Assembly (NCBI RefSeq): GCF_030253575.1 | Contig: NC_080566.1 | Coordinates: 32,771,001-32,835,000, forward strand | Direction: 5' to 3' | Length of the DNA stretch: 64,000 nt | DNA from: Rhododendron vialii | Lineage: Eukaryota > Streptophyta > Magnoliopsida > Ericales > Ericaceae | In this document: positions 37,601 through 51,889 of the stretch, one piece after another | How positions within the stretch are numbered: the first letter of the stretch is position 1 | Layout: every line of letters begins with the position of its first letter | Notes under the pieces: generated by a model | Database searches by the model: none | The model's input: the letters and a program-made list of their open reading frames with translations, nothing else | Told to the model about the DNA's origin: nothing | Position numbers and translations under genes: made by a program

Positions 37601-40600
37601 TGTGTGTGTGTGTGTGTCTATTACATTTGTGCATCCATATTTATTTTAGAGATCTTGGACATTTAATCATCCCAACCTTTTGGGACTTATAGGGGGGGTT
37701 AAGCTATTTTATAACAAAGGGAGGGAGGGGGTTTGGTGTTCTTGTTGGATTTAAAATAAGCCATAGTGCCTGAAGTGCGTGACTCCAGAAATGTATGAAA
37801 CCTTCTAACCGTAGAGTTTTAGAAACTGAAAATGATCGGAATCACTAAAAATTACACCTCAAAACTCAATGTTTCAGATCAGGACGAAGATGGTTGCACC
37901 TGGAGGTGAAGCGTTGGGTGGTGTAATTGGTGCCTTTCGCTACATGATCCAAACAGAAGGGTTCTTTTCTCTTTACAAGGGCTTAGTGCCCTCAATTATA
38001 AGTATGGCACCATCAGGTGCTGTTTTCTACGGCATTTATGATATATTGAAGTCAGCCTTTCTGCATTCACCAGAAGGGAGGAAAAGAATCCAACACATGA
38101 AGCAGCAAGAAGGGGAACTTAATGCTTTGGAACAACTGGAGTTGGGTCCCACGAGAACATTGTTATATGGGGCAATTGCTGGTGCTTGTGCTGAAGCTGC
38201 TACATACCCATTTGAAGTAGTAAGGAGACAGCTTCAGATGCAAGTCAGAGAAAGGAAGATGAGTGCACTAGCAACTTGTGTGAAGTTGGTTGAGCAAGGT
38301 GGTGTTCCTGCTCTCTATGCAGGATTAATTCCCAGCTTATTGCAGGTAAAACGTGGATCTTGTATCAAGTGAGGTTTTCTATAAATTGCATACATGGTTT
38401 TTTGGTTTATATTCTCATTGCATGCCTTAGATGGAAACTGGAGGCAGATAAAATGATGATAGGCAAAACAAGTCCCTCTTGTAGGACTAGATCTGCAGTT
38501 GAAATATTTGGTTTGTTATCTTGGAAAGAATTACTCTGCCTGTCCCATAAAATGATGGGTTTGAATTCTTTCCCCACCAATTAAAAGAAGTAATAACTGA
38601 GATCTTTTGATTGTTGTGATCTCCTTTTTTGCATAAAATAAATTTTGTTAGATCCGTTCAAAGGCACGACTGCTTTTAATGACATATAAAATGTTATGGA
38701 TGCAGTATTTTGTAAGTACAATCATAATACACACGACTGTAAGAGTTTACTATTGAAACCGCCAATGCCATATGGTTCTGTGCAAACTTGAAGATGTTAT
38801 TCATACTTCATACTCATGAACCGATATGCTTAAATCTATTTTACATACACTCTGCTATAGTTATCGGTTCAAATATCTAATTGTCTGATTTTCATGTAAT
38901 TCCCATGTCTAACTCTGAGACACGACAAGATATTTGTGTATTTCTTCAATGTCTTTTGACTCTTTTCTTTCTTTGGATAATTGCTGGTTTTGGTTTTGAG
39001 CATTGGTAGATTTGCTAAGCTTTAGTTGATTTGTGAGGGTCTATAAAGCACAGGTACTGAAAAATTGTTGCCATGCGAGTACCGGGTACTTATAGTAGCT
39101 AGCTATATGCCAAAAGCATATCAGGTACATTTTGGTATCCGGGTACGACAAGTAGTAGCAAGAACCTCCTATTGAATCCATCTTAGAACCTTGCTCCAGC
39201 ATTCGTAAGTCAGACTCTCCTAGGAACCTTGCTCCCATCGAGACAAGGGCACGCTCCAAACTAGGATAGAATCTCTTAAAGCACTTATATATCCCTATTT
39301 AACGAGAAAGAAAAGATACCAAGCAAGGGAAAATATGAAATCATTATAAGATACTATTAGAAAAATGTTAACTAAAATCTGTTCAAATACTTAGTACAAG
39401 CATAATACTGTACTTATGTCAGCTAAACACTATTTGCCATTGACACGAATGGTGAACGAACTGAATAATACTATTTTTTTTTAACAGCAACCGAATAATA
39501 CGATTACTGGAGTTTTATATTCATTATTTTGTGAAGTATCCCTACACTCCCCTCAGCACTTCCAAACGAGGAGTTTCTATGATCCTCCACTCCCTCAATC
39601 CTGCCCTCACCCCCCTTCGTGCAACCAAGTTATGGGATGGGTATTTCAGTGGGTACAACTCCTGTACAGCTTTTGTTTTTGTGGTGTACTAGGTGCTTGG
39701 TATTTACTATTAACAACCAATATCTTTTTTTTTTCCTTCCAATTTTTAGTTCTTTATCTATGTATCTGTCCTTCCTATACTTTCTTATTTGCAAAAGAAC
39801 AAATTTCAAATACCCAAACAGGAAAAACAATTAGGTACGAAAAGTTCAAGGTAGTAAATGGAGGTGGTAAATACATGAATTAAGAAACTCATGCTTCTCT
39901 TTCGAGTTATGTGAAAAAAAATTGGGAAAAAAAGGGAAGAGGATTGATTATGAAATAACAATAAATCAAAAGAAAGAGGGATTACTGAACAACAAAATTT
40001 ATATAGAAAATATGAGTTTTGCAACATAGTTAAGGCACATTTGTTTAAACTTTAAACCTTTTAGTTGTAGGGGCAAACTGTGCCTTGGGCCTAGGAGGGT
40101 AGATGAAAATGAAGTATTCTTGAATTTGTTGCTAATTTATTATGTCTATTTTTGAGATATATATATATATATATATATAACTGAACATTAGTAATTATAT
40201 TTGATATTAAAGATGTACCCCTTTTTCTAGATTTGAACCAATGTTTAAACTTTAAAGATATTAAAGATGTACGCCTACAAGTCTAAATTTTTGAAAAAAA
40301 AATCAAGTGTTTTTGTAGGTTTTGCCATACTACCGTACTCGTATCGTAGCCTCACCTGTACTGTGCTTCGTAGGGGCCTGAGCCTCTGGTCTCCTTGGGA
40401 ACATTTTAACTAACATGATGAAATTGAAATCAGATTCCAAAACAGGTGAACTTGCTTTCTTCCCATTTGGCAATATAGAACAGCGCAAATTCACAGCAAC
40501 CACTACATATCATGTTGTTTTTTATCTTGCATTTGAAGTGTATTTTATAGCAAATAGCCATGGCACAATTTCCGTGGATGAGGCAATTTTGACATTTTTT

Positions 40601-40659
40601 TTTTTGAAAAGAAAAAAAAAACAATTGTCAAAAAACAGACAATTGTTTGTTGAACACTC

Positions 40660-40695
<36 letters not shown>

Positions 40696-40882
40696 GATCA
40701 GTGTTGAACACTCACTTAATATCAATCAACTGTGCTTACCAAAAAAAAACACACATCAATTAACTGTTCAAGTTCTGACAAATTTGTGTTCTTTTTTTCT
40801 CCTCCAGGTTTTACCCTCAGCTGCTATAAGTTACTTTGTGTACGAGTTCATGAAAATAGTTCTCAAGGTGGAGTCAACATAA
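34673..40882 (+). CDS. BRITTLE1-like adenine nucleotide carrier (mitochondrial carrier family)
   Basis: Four exons, 34673-35103, 36676-36979, 37878-38345 and 40808-40882, join in phase to 425 residues. Three carrier repeats each carry the signature PX[DE]XX[KR]: PLERLK at 149-154, PMDTIR at 242-247, PFEVVR at 356-361. The first 125 residues are Ser/Gly-rich and variable, as in BTL2/BTL3, the Arabidopsis probable mitochondrial adenine nucleotide transporters, which have nearly the same length. It should exchange adenine nucleotides across an organelle inner membrane; substrate and organelle are inferred from the family. The ATG at 34673 starts the conserved MRGLELW. Intron 3 (38346-40807) carries an AT repeat and a T33 run at 40662-40694. 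The gene ends facing the CDKC gene. Confidence 0.92.
35220..35510. mobile_element. Probable transposon fragment in carrier intron 1
   Basis: Dense GAGCTTG/CAAGCTT and TTCGAGC motifs in both orientations, bounded by GAGCTGTACAGGTGG and TTAGCAGCCC. This is the style of plant hAT non-autonomous elements. No ends were proven. Confidence 0.35.
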
Positions 40883-42021
40883 AATTTGCTGGTGCTACAC
40901 CGGGAGACATATATTGATGCTTATCATGGGCCGGCGTTCTATCTCTAAAAGAGCTCCTGATTTTTGTGTTTGTGTTTTTAACCCTTTACTTCACGTGATA
41001 ATAATTTACCTGGCCTTTTGATAGGCAAAAGAGAATAGTTGGTTCATACATGTTCTCATATAAAGATGGTAAGCAATTTTTTGAGGACCTGAACTGGAAA
41101 TTGTTTGCTTCCTAACTTTTAAGTTAGTAAACCATACCAGATCATCCGAATCGGATCATCTCTGTTTTAGATATTTCAGAGTTGTTTAGGTAAACGCACA
41201 AGTTTTACCATTTTGGAATATTTAGCTTTGACGGTATTATTGTGCGACGCATTTTGAGATTGAATATTTAGTGATTTCAGGTTTGTAGTTCTGGCCAAGC
41301 AAATTGCCAAAAACAGGATGTGGTGAGGTATTATTTTAGAAGAAAATTTTCTATGGATACGAGATTAGCTCTGAGGTCATTAGCTTAACGAACCAAGCTT
41401 TGGTTAATTTGTGTACAAATAGTGCTGTGGATGTTTTTTGCTCCTTAAAGTTGAATATAAACTTAAACCATCCCCTTGCTGCAAAAATACACAAACAAAT
41501 GAAACCAGTTGTAGACCAAAACACAAATATTCACAGGGAAAAATAACAATCAGAAATAAGAAAACTGGGTAATAATAAGACATTGCACTTAAGCATCAGG
41601 AGAAAGGAGGTTAGGAACTTAACTCTTCCGAGATGTAAATCTAACTATTCTGAGAATACTTATTTCTGCCGATCAAAAAAAATTGATAAGACATTGCGGC
41701 TGCCAGGTTCCTACATAAAACAACCGCATGAAAATAATAACCCGAGTTACTTTGTATTAGCGAACCAGGCCTCGAAATCCAACCTACAAAGCTTTAACCC
41801 TAACTCTCTCCTATGTTCCTAACTCAATTTCTCCAACAAATACGGGAAAATATGATAATATCTGTACATGTCTAGTCCAGAGAGTTACCGAAATTCAACC
41901 AGCACTTGTGCTTCGAAAAACCCTTGTAGCATTAGAAACAAAGGCCGACAGTCCTTCCTCTGTTTTGGATCATTCCTATTCGGACACTATGTATTCTAAC
42001 CTGCATTCATATGATTTACAG
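40883..42021. other. Convergent intergenic region / 3' UTRs
   Basis: Lies between the stop of the carrier gene (+) and the stop of CDKC (-). No further gene seen. The first 200-300 bp are presumably the carrier 3' UTR and the last few hundred the CDKC 3' UTR. Confidence 0.5.
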
Positions 42022-45000
42022 TTATTGAGGCCAACCGTACTGCTGAGTCCGATTACCACCTATTGGGTTAGGACCTCTACTGGTTCCAGAGCCTCCATAT
42101 TGGCCACCTTGGGAGTAGTTAGGAGGGCCCGCTGCATAACCACTAGCTCCTCCTGGATACGGCTGTCCCCGCCCCTGTGGTGGGTATGATCCTGTGGTGT
42201 AACCTCCACCTTGACTCCCACGATCGGGATAGTACCCACCACTCGGATTACCACTTGGAGGGTACCTACTTGGCCCACCACCAGGAGGACCGCGAGGCTT
42301 TCCATATTGGTGATGAGTAGGTCCACTGGATACCGGAGGCGGGTAACTGTTTGTGGGCCCGGCCCAATGCGGTGGAGGATGAGATTGCCCAGTTTGTTGG
42401 ATGGGAGGGAGGCGAGTGTGTTGCTGTGGATGCTGCAATTTCTGTCTCTTTGCCATTTCTTCGTTTTGGCGCTGCTGTTGCCTTTTTTTCTTTGTCTGGA
42501 ACTCGTGAGATGACTCATATTTAGGCAAACTAGGTCATCGAAGAAGAACAAAGATCAATTAGACAATCAGACTAAGGAAAGTTGAGACACCTTTAGAAGA
42601 CAAGGAGAAATCCATTAACCTAAGAAGACCAGACAAGCCCATCTGCCTCAGGAGTCCGTATTGGACGCGTATAAAACATGGGCACGTTGAGACGCGCTAT
42701 GCAAACATGCTCAAATACATGTCCATTTTTTTTAGTCAAACACTTTGGACACAATCAAGATAAAACTCAATTCTAAAAGTTGGGGGATGGTCAAAAAGCT
42801 TGGGGGACGGTCAAAAACTTAATTTTGGAATATTTATTTGGTGACGGTTGTTTTTTATATCTTCATAATACCATGTGGTCCATGTGGTCCTCAAATTTGA
42901 TCAAATAAAATTTTCGGTTATTACATGAATTTACCATATATATTATATAACCATCGTATATTATTTTATTCAAGGTGTCTCCAACGTGACCGGTGTACGT
43001 GTCATGCCATGACCTCTCCATATCCTATGTCCATATTCATGTTTCTTAGCCATCAGCATAAGGATAGAGAAGGCTTCAGCAAGCCAAGATTACAGATGTA
43101 AATCCAAAACTTCTTAAAGGAATGGCTTTCTATTACGAGATCTTTTTTCCGCACATGTAGCAAACATAAAATTAGGAGGACGGGAGACGTACCTTTTTGG
43201 ATCACATGGTAAGGGGTCAGTCCAAAAGTATTCGGCATCAAGGGCATCCTTTGCAGATATTCTCTATGTGAATTGGCAAAGAAAATGGAAATAAAAAAAT
43301 CAGGGAACCCGATGCTACAGAGTCAAGTGGGTACAAACACAAAAAGAAGCGCACAGTGTAAAATTTAAATAACAAGTAAAGGAATAAAAAATGGTTGCTT
43401 GGCCAACACGACCTATAACTTTCTCAATTCATTGTCTATTTTCATCACAGGCGTTTTATTTTGTTTAAGAAACAAGCAAGGCATGCACAACATTCAGTTT
43501 GATATATGTTTCACTTGAGTCAATAAAATAACAGGTGCGAGGTTTATATTCCTTGTGTACAGGCTTGAATTATCACTTCAACAATGGTTGTGATTGTTAT
43601 TCTACCTTAAGCTATGCAATACAAAATATACATGTATAGCATTTAATAAGACCGTCAAATAGAGGGTCTAATTTTTTTAATATTAAGTGTCCAGATTCAA
43701 AATTTGACCGGCATACTATGGAAGTTATATACACGATGTTTAGAGATATTTCTTCCCTCAAATCTGAGAATCAACATTACCTGAGAAGGATCAAGAGAGA
43801 GCATTTTCTCAAGTAAATCCAGAGCATGGCGGTCAAAACTGCAAACCAAAATAACAATAATGGACATCAAACTTCAGCGACTAAACTGGGCACAGAAAGT
43901 CGAAGAGGCCTGACTATTTCAAATTCAGTTTACTTACTGTTGAAAAACCTGTCTCACTCGCTTCTTCATTTGCCTCGTTGGCTTGAACTTGTTGTACCAC
44001 GGAATCTTGGAAACCCCAGGCCAATTTATCTCATCAGGAGATCCACAAAGTTCAAATATCTTGTTCAATTGCTCTGGCTGTAGTAAACCGTAGACAAATT
44101 AGAAAACTGTTTTTTGGAGAATTATTAACAAACTGTCGCTAAGCAAAAAGAAAAGGTAACAGTAACAACATGAACCAAAATACAACAATTGATTTTCCTT
44201 ATTAATAATCATTTGTTATCACGTAAAATGTATCTTCCGCTTCATCAATTGTGAAATAATAGGGTACTAATTCATTTTTGGGAAATAATAAATCATAGGG
44301 TACTCATGGTTAGTTATAAGGAGCATCATAGTAGTAAAACCACACTACACATTACCAACTTAATTTGCAGCAACAAAAACTTCTAGAATGTTCCGAGATA
44401 TGATAGAATCTTATGGGCCTCACTGAAAACTTCTAGAACATTTGTTCTACAGTTGTCTGTTTCAGTACTTGGAAACACAGCTACAACAATTTTTTGCTAC
44501 ATTTACCTTGTCCTAATACTTGGAAAGACTTGCTTTGGTACTTGGAACCTCCTATATATCACGAACAGAATAACAATATCCAAAAATAATGCACCCATCA
44601 CAAAAGTAATCATTAGAAATACCAGACATGGAAGTCCTGGAACTGAAGCATATATCAAGTTATTGTGTCTGTATAGACAATGAACCATTCTTTTGTGAAC
44701 CATACGTGGGAAGAACACAATGATCCGAAAGATTCCTAAGATGTGTAACATAAGATTGAATAAGGCATTCTAACCTCATTTTTCCCAGGTAAGATAGGTT
44801 TCCCATGCAAAAGCTCTGCAAAGATGCAGCCAACTGACCACATGTCGACAGCCGGGCCATACTTTGTGGCTCCAAGCAGCAACTCTGGAGGTCTGCTCAA
44901 GTCACATTAGCATTAATCAACTAACTAAAAGCTGAGTTGTGTGTTCTTAAGAAATGGAACTAGTTCCTAGACAGTCCATTGTACTGGATGGCACTTGACC

Positions 45001-48000
45001 ATAGTTGCCAATTACACTCTACTAACACTTACCTATACCACAAAGTAATAACACGATTTGTAAGATTTCCATTGTGGTCATTGGAAAATGACCGTGCCAA
45101 CCCAAAATCTGCAAGCTTGAGAGTTCCCTCATTGTCTATCAAAAGATTAGAGCCTGCAACGACAGGTGCCAAACGCATATAGCTCTAATTGCAACCAAAA
45201 AAAAAACCAGATCAAAAAGGAAATATGTTTGAATTTAGGAAACGACCTTTTATGTCCCGGTGAAGTACTTGGTTGACATGACAGTAATGGAGCCCTGTCA
45301 ATAGTTGCTTCATGTAACACTGAAGAATATTGTGACACACTATCAAATATAAGCTGTCCTTTTTTATAAACGTATATACATAAAGTTATGCACATATTCG
45401 TAAGCACATGACAAAATTGTTCCTGCTTATTTGAAAATCAGGTACCTTAATCTGGGGGATTGTAAATCTCAGTCCAGGACGATCAGAAAGACCAGTCAAG
45501 TCGTGGTCCATGTACTCAAAAACCATATAAATGTTGCTATTATACTTATTACCATCTGCATTGTCCAACAGATGACAACTTGAGTCAAAAACAGCCATGG
45601 GTGACAAAAAGCTACTGGTAAGTTGTAAGCAAGATGCTCAGGTATAAGAAGTAACCATGTCATAATTTTTGGTAAGTGAAATCAAGGTAAGCATATCACA
45701 ACACCTAAACAAGAAGAATCATCACAGGACTATACGAGAAAAAATACCATGCACATGGTCCACTCACCTTGTTTTCCTTGCTCATCCGCCTCAGGACCTT
45801 AAAATGAAATTTAAACGAAATAGTTAATGATATTAAGGAACACAGTGAGGTAAAAACTTGGCAGGACATGACAACCCTAAGAATCTTGGAAAACAAATTA
45901 CCTTGAGAGGTCACAATCTCTTTTAGCTTAATGACATTTTCATGATGCAGCTTTTTTAGGATTTTAATCTCCCTGATGGCAGTTATAGGAAACTGCAGAA
46001 AGAAGGTAACATTTCAAGACCATTTACCAGCATAATGAACATAATTTGTCTTTCTACTAAAGCAACTGTTACATAGTTGAAAGGGTCATGTAGTAGAAGC
46101 TTGTAACAGATGAAAAGTAACATGATAGATAAAGAAATGAAAATACCCCTTCTTTCTCATTGTCCATGCGTATCTTTTTCAAAGCAACAATTTCCCCCGT
46201 TGTAATTTCTCTAGCCATGTACACTTGACTGGGGAAAGGTAAAAAATATAAGGAGACAGAAATAAATCCCAATAAATGGAGTAGTTGCAACAGTATGTTC
46301 ACCATTGACCAATGTCAACACAGATAAAACTCAGAAACTATATAAAACATCCAAACTCAGCTGGGCCCACTCATGCAGAATATGGAAGTACAAGACTACC
46401 AGAGGTGAAAGTTTGTCAAAAACCCGTATAATAGCAGAAAACAAAAGGAGAAAAAGGAAAGACTATAGAAACACATGACACTTTGTTCAAGTGGTAGCGT
46501 GTTTCTTTCAATAACAGTTAATGAAACCCAATTCAAAATTCATTAATCTCCAAGGCCGTGCACTAGGAAGGTAAAATTAAAGACTGCATAATGACACAAA
46601 AATATAACAAGAATCTCCAAAATCAGCGTGAATTCGATATAAGGAACCACATTCTACATGCAAGAATAGTCAGCTTAATTTTCTTGTCCGACAAATTCCC
46701 TTTATGTCCCCTTTTTCTTTTTTATCCTGCAGGTCCTGAATATGAAATAGCTTGCTTCTCCTGTCAAAATCCACATTGTTACCCTTCAAATGTTACCGAA
46801 TACTTTCCATTGTGGTTTTGTCAAATGCTCAGCCTCTTGTACAGTGTTGTTTTTAGCAGTAAAGTGTCAATTATGCTCGCATATAATCTCTGTCTTGTAG
46901 TTTTCCATCCATCCATCTCATTATCCTCAGGACCATTACTATGACAACTGCATGTAGATGCATTTCCATTTTAGGCTTTTTCTGTTTCTTATGTGTGTTT
47001 ACAGAATCCTTGGATAGTTGCATCTGTTCTTAGTTAAGATGTCACACGTTGATGCGCATAAGAAGAGCGTCTTTCCCAAGAACTTGAAAAAATGCTTAGC
47101 ACAACATGAGTGCATCCTTAGTGTATCCTGCAGGCTTAGCTATTGAATGATACAGAAAATGAATATAGAAGTGAAAAATGGGATCTAGCAGTCCAAAGTA
47201 CAATCTTAACTTCGTAATAACTGGATTATAAAAGTTTCTATCTCAGAAGTGTATTTTAGTAAACAACGTGTTGAGTTTTGAGAGCCATAGTTCTGCAGGT
47301 TGAGTAAGCAAATCAAGGCCCTTGTCACCCTACTGATACTTACCAGTGGACATCTAATTTCAAGTACTAACCTACACACTCCTTACTCAACAAAACACAG
47401 CAAAACGGTTCATAGTAGTTCCCGTAGAAAGCGTAAAGATGAGAATGCCTTGACCTTTTCAAATACACTTTTTTCTCACTTCCGTTAAATAATTATGCAG
47501 TCTATTGAAGTTAATATTTCACACGTTCATGTCTAAGGACGAACTATTACCAACCACTAAGATCATTGTGGATACAGCAATGGTCTTTTCACTGTTTCAT
47601 GATCACTTTCATCTGTCTGATATAAATAAGCATGGATTAACTAGGGTGCTGTTAGTGCCACAATGCAAAATGTTGGTACCACGGCAACATCAACATTTAT
47701 CCTTAAAACTGACCATTGAGCCCCTTCCTCTCTTCACACCTCATCTCTGTCCCTCTCCCTCCCCAAACCCATATTCCTTCTTCTCTCCATCTATTTTCTA
47801 CTTTTTATCTGTCTCTAAATGATACGCAAATTATACACAATGAAATTGCAGACACAAACGAACTGCATAATGACGCCTTCAAAGGAAAGGTGCCCGGAGT
47901 GCATCCTTATAGAACAGGGATCGGAATCTGCAGTTTGATCAGGTACTCTGGCGAGTTAGAAAAGGGGTGATTTCGAGGGGAAAGGCTCCCAAATTTGTCA

Positions 48001-50206
48001 ATCCAAACTTGTGGCTGTGATCACGTTTCAAAGGATTATTTAAAGTATACCATTGAAACTTCGCATCAGATGGTTTGGGCATCGACTTGTATAAAGGGAA
48101 GAAGACTGGAAGAGAAGAATAAAAGTGGAGAAAAGGGTCCTGCGTTTGTGGAGAGAGATAGAGAGAGCCCAGAGAAGAAGAGAAAGGGGCACAAAAGTCA
48201 GTGCAGAGAACAATTTCAAGTTGTCATGGCACAAACATTTTGCATCATGGCATTAACAGCCTCCGATTAATTAGGGTCATCGTTACAATGAAGAAACAAA
48301 TAGGAGAGCAATGGCAACTAACGTCAATAATATAGACATCCTTACTGAGCATATTAAGCTATTAACCAACAAAAAAGGTACAGGGTCTCCTAGTGATGCA
48401 ATTCACACTACTTCAACAAAGTTAACTGAAAAAGAAATCAATTGTAGCTATTTTATGCCGACACGAAGTAGATGAGGAAGGACCCACTTCTTCACACAGT
48501 TCTCTTTGATGGCGGGAAAAAGAGAAATTAATTCATTGATAGAAGGAATAATACATGGGACCTACTTAAGACCCTAAAATCAAGTGTTGGACTTTAGCTG
48601 AGTCCTTATATGTACCTATCTTCAACTATTGTGCTCCCTGGTAGATGACATTGTGATTATCCTTCATGAGTCATGACTTGTCAACATTAGTTGCCCATAT
48701 TTTGCTAATTCTTGTGGTCATAGTTTATTTTCCAAAGGTTCTTAGTTCTAGCTTCCGAAAACTTTAGTTCTAGCTTCCGAAAACTTTAGTTCTAGCTTCC
48801 CTATTTTGAAGTTCAATCCTACTAAAGTAGGAGAAGCGAAAGTCTATTATTGGGTTAACCGACTCTTACTCCATGAGGTTGAAATGATGAAAATTAGAGA
48901 TAGTTCCCTTAACCCCAATGAAAGTGTGGATTTAGGATCTTTATTCTTCTTCTCTCCTTTTTTCTACTCTCTTTGAATAAATAGCCAAGTTATTATTCCT
49001 AGGTTAGTGTCCACAGACCATCAACAATTGTACTATTACCTAAACCTCGGTTATCAAGAATAACAAACCCTAAGTCTTTTGTCTTACCATGTGGTCATTT
49101 ATTTGATGCCTAAAACCTAGAATGGGCTATCACTTAGAACTTCTGACACCTCAAATTCAGGCAAGCCAAGCAGCCTTACAATCCAAGCAAACCATAGCCC
49201 CCCTTCAATTCTGAAACCCTAAAAACTTCCACGGTTTATCAATCTTTAAGTTTTGAAGCAGTATTTAACGGAGGCAAAGCAACATTGTACCACACTCATA
49301 ACCTTGAGGCGCAGCGTAGGCATAGTTGATACGCATTCCTTGGTTATGTCTCTTGTTTTCTTTTTCTGGCCCGGGGGTTAGATAAGATTTTAAGCTACAC
49401 AAACCCAGGAACAACAGGGGCAAACCTGTCTTACACAAATTCAGCCCCAACAACACAAAAACCAAACTCCATTCATGGTGGGACCTAGCTTTGGCCCCAA
49501 CATAGATGCAACGGCTCCCCTACGGATACTATGGTGCTGAGGGCAATTCAACCTGGGTTTATATGCGGAAGAACATATACGCATATCCATTATGCAGTAA
49601 ATTAAAAGAAAACATACTAAAAGAAGTTGGCCAGATTGGTTGTTACGCAATATATGACAATCAATATGAAGGAATAAAAACTAATGGATAAAATTATCAC
49701 CCCATACGGCATGGCAAAGAACATGATTACAGCCATCTAAAATTGGTTCTTAATTGTCCAAGCCCAACAGAAACCACGGTAACTAACAGATACGTAAAAG
49801 AAACACTAGAAAGTAATCAGTGCCCAAAAAAAAAGACCTTTATACACACATACGATATACACAAATCATCATAAACACTGGCTTAGTCCATCCACCCCAA
49901 GGGCGTTGTTGCAGTGTTTAATCGACGGCGATTTGTCCTCGGGAGACCTCACCTCACGCAAACGCGTGGAAAGGGCTGTGGGAGGGGAGATTAGTCCGTT
50001 CATCGGGACACTCTTCGTTACCAAAACAAAGAACAATAATTTTTCCAACAAAAATTAAAAAGGTGAAAGTTCGGGGGGTAAAGAGATCGAAGTAGCTACC
50101 CATAGGTTCCTTCACCAATTTGTTCCAATTTCTCGAAGCAGTCTACGCTTCGAGACCCCCATGACGGTAACCCCTCCACATTGAGCTGACCGTAAGCCGC
50201 CACTGC

Positions 50207-50209
<3 letters not shown>
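42022..50209 (-). CDS. CDKC: Cyclin-dependent kinase C (CDKC, CDK9-like)
   Basis: Twelve exons on the minus strand: 50209-50100, 46228-46147, 45992-45902, 45797-45768, 45555-45446, 45319-45247, 45153-45033, 44892-44775, 44077-43938, 43838-43781, 43263-43193, 42529-42022. They total 503 residues, phases consistent throughout. Landmarks: glycine loop GEGTYG (32-37), Lys54, PITAIRE cyclin helix (66-72), HRDIKGSN from 161, DFG (181-183), and T-loop [14 protein letters not shown] with Thr197 at the expected activating position. The C-terminus after [19 protein letters not shown] is rich in Pro, Gly, Tyr and Gln, as in Arabidopsis CDKC;1 and CDKC;2. CDKC pairs with cyclin T to phosphorylate the RNA polymerase II C-terminal domain (plant P-TEFb). 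Intron 1 is 3.87 kb. All catalytic residues are present, so it should be active. Which of the two paralogues it is cannot be told. Confidence 0.96.
48738..48802. repeat. 24-bp triplicate in CDKC intron 1
   Basis: TTAGTTCTAGCTTCC is repeated three times with the link GAAAACT, period 24 bp. Lies inside the 3.87-kb first intron. Confidence 0.8.
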
Positions 50210-50211
<2 letters not shown>

Positions 50212-50257
<46 letters not shown>

Positions 50258-50300
50258 AATCCTCTCTCTCTCTATATATATATATGTGTGTGTGTGTGTG
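50212..50300. repeat. (CT)n, (TA)n, (GT)n compound microsatellite
   Basis: About 22 CT units end 2 nt before the CDKC start codon (on the minus strand, a GA tract in the 5' UTR), then a shorter CT, TA and GT series. The GA tract is thus part of the leader of the kinase mRNA. Confidence 0.92.
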
Positions 50301-50329
50301 CCAGTGTGTGTGTATCCTTCAATGAAATC

Positions 50330-51889
50330 GGAGAGAGAGTATCCCAGAAAGTAGAAGGGAATCAGGGAAGTTCAAAATCGTACGGCGGCAGAAAATTTAA
50401 CGAAGTGGAGTAGTTTCCCTGGTAGCCCTTTGGATCTGTGGGGTTTGTTTGGAGTGCAATTTTATTCTTTCTCTTAAAAGAATGTGAATATTATCTTTAT
50501 TTTTATTGGTTAAAATTGTGTACGTCCTACCCATGCAATATACTTTATCAATATTACTTTGCGATGGGATTCATGTCATTTCAACCAATAGAAAGAAATG
50601 TAAACCAGCATCAATTTGCCGGTGGAATTCACATCATTTCAACCAATAAAAAAAAGTGTAATATTCACTTTCTTAAGCGAAGGGTGAACAAACTCAACTC
50701 GTTTGGTTGGGACTAAACAGAAAGAAAAAAAAAGAAGTTGGGTTCCTTAAGGATTCTAAAAAAATAAGTATCTATTTTTATAATTTTTAAGCTTAAAAAT
50801 AATAGATTTACTCAAATAATTTTTGTGCAATATGAATTTTATTTGATAGATTTAGATTTCAATGAAATCTTTTGAACGATGCAAAAAAAAACTTAAAAAA
50901 TTATTTTCGTAAATAGATTATTTTTAAATTTAAAAATTATAAATAAGTATTTATTTTTAAAAACCCTTAACGAAACAGGGCCTAATTAGATTGGAGTACA
51001 TCAGAAATAACTAATTAGGGCGACCTTAGAGGAAGCCGACTGCATAAAAGTATTTCATCCATCTGATCTCAAATTGATGAGACGCCATTCAAAACATAAA
51101 TTAATAAAAGAAAAAAAATTATGTATATTCCCAATAGATGGTAGTATCTGGGTTCCGGATACACAAATCTGTTGAAGACGAACGACGAGACCTATCAGAA
51201 CCCCCATCTCACCGTCCATCTGGAACCCATGCGTGTCTTTAGTGTCTTCCTTGCTATAGCCACACACTAAAATTGTCCCCAAGCCACGTGTTATAATTTT
51301 GGCTTATGTTTTGATGTTGTCTTTTTCTTAATGTTTTTTCATACTTTTACTTTTACTTTTTCTGTCATCAAAACGAATTAGTAAAGTCAATTCTTTCGAT
51401 CAAAATTCTAAAAAATAATCACGAAAGTCAAAAAAATAAATCAGCTATTAACTCTTTTTTTTTTTTTTACTAGGTGATCGGTTCGTGCTAAAACGAGATG
51501 TCTCATGCCTGAGATTGGCATGAGGTGTTTCATGTCTGGTATTATTTTGTTTGAAGTATCGGTATTTCATAATAGAATCTGTTTTGCGAGCAGTTTGCAT
51601 ATATTTACATATACTTAGAAGTTATAGTTAAGTAGTGCGAGAATTAAAAAGCAAATCATACAAACCAAAAGAATTGCTTTTAGTGCATGACAAACATAAC
51701 GATATCCATCCCAAAAGTAATGTGGAATCAAACATGTTAGTTATCATTATTCAGTGGAATAGTTTAATACTCTATAGAGGAGCAATGTAAAAGGAGAAGC
51801 TAAAACCAGGCAACAAAGTAAAAGATGGCTCTATGTTAAACATGTTCACTATACAAAAGGCATAAAAAAAAACAGGCAACTAATTTATA
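50330..51889. other. Spacer upstream of CDKC with a MITE-like inverted repeat
   Basis: No gene. 50550-50660 has a direct repeat (CATTTCAACCAATA occurs twice). 50740-50990 has inverted ends (CTTAAGGATTCT...AAATAAGTAT against ATAAATAAGTATTTATTTTT...CCCTTAACG) and a Stowaway-like internal TTTGATAGATTT. 51470-51540 holds the repeated word CATG(C/A)CTGAG/GGCATGAGG. Confidence 0.5.

Noticed and set aside
42060..42551. A 163-residue frame overlapping the last CDKC exon
   Set aside because: Same strand but shifted frame. The other frame gives the CDKC C-terminus in phase with 11 upstream exons.
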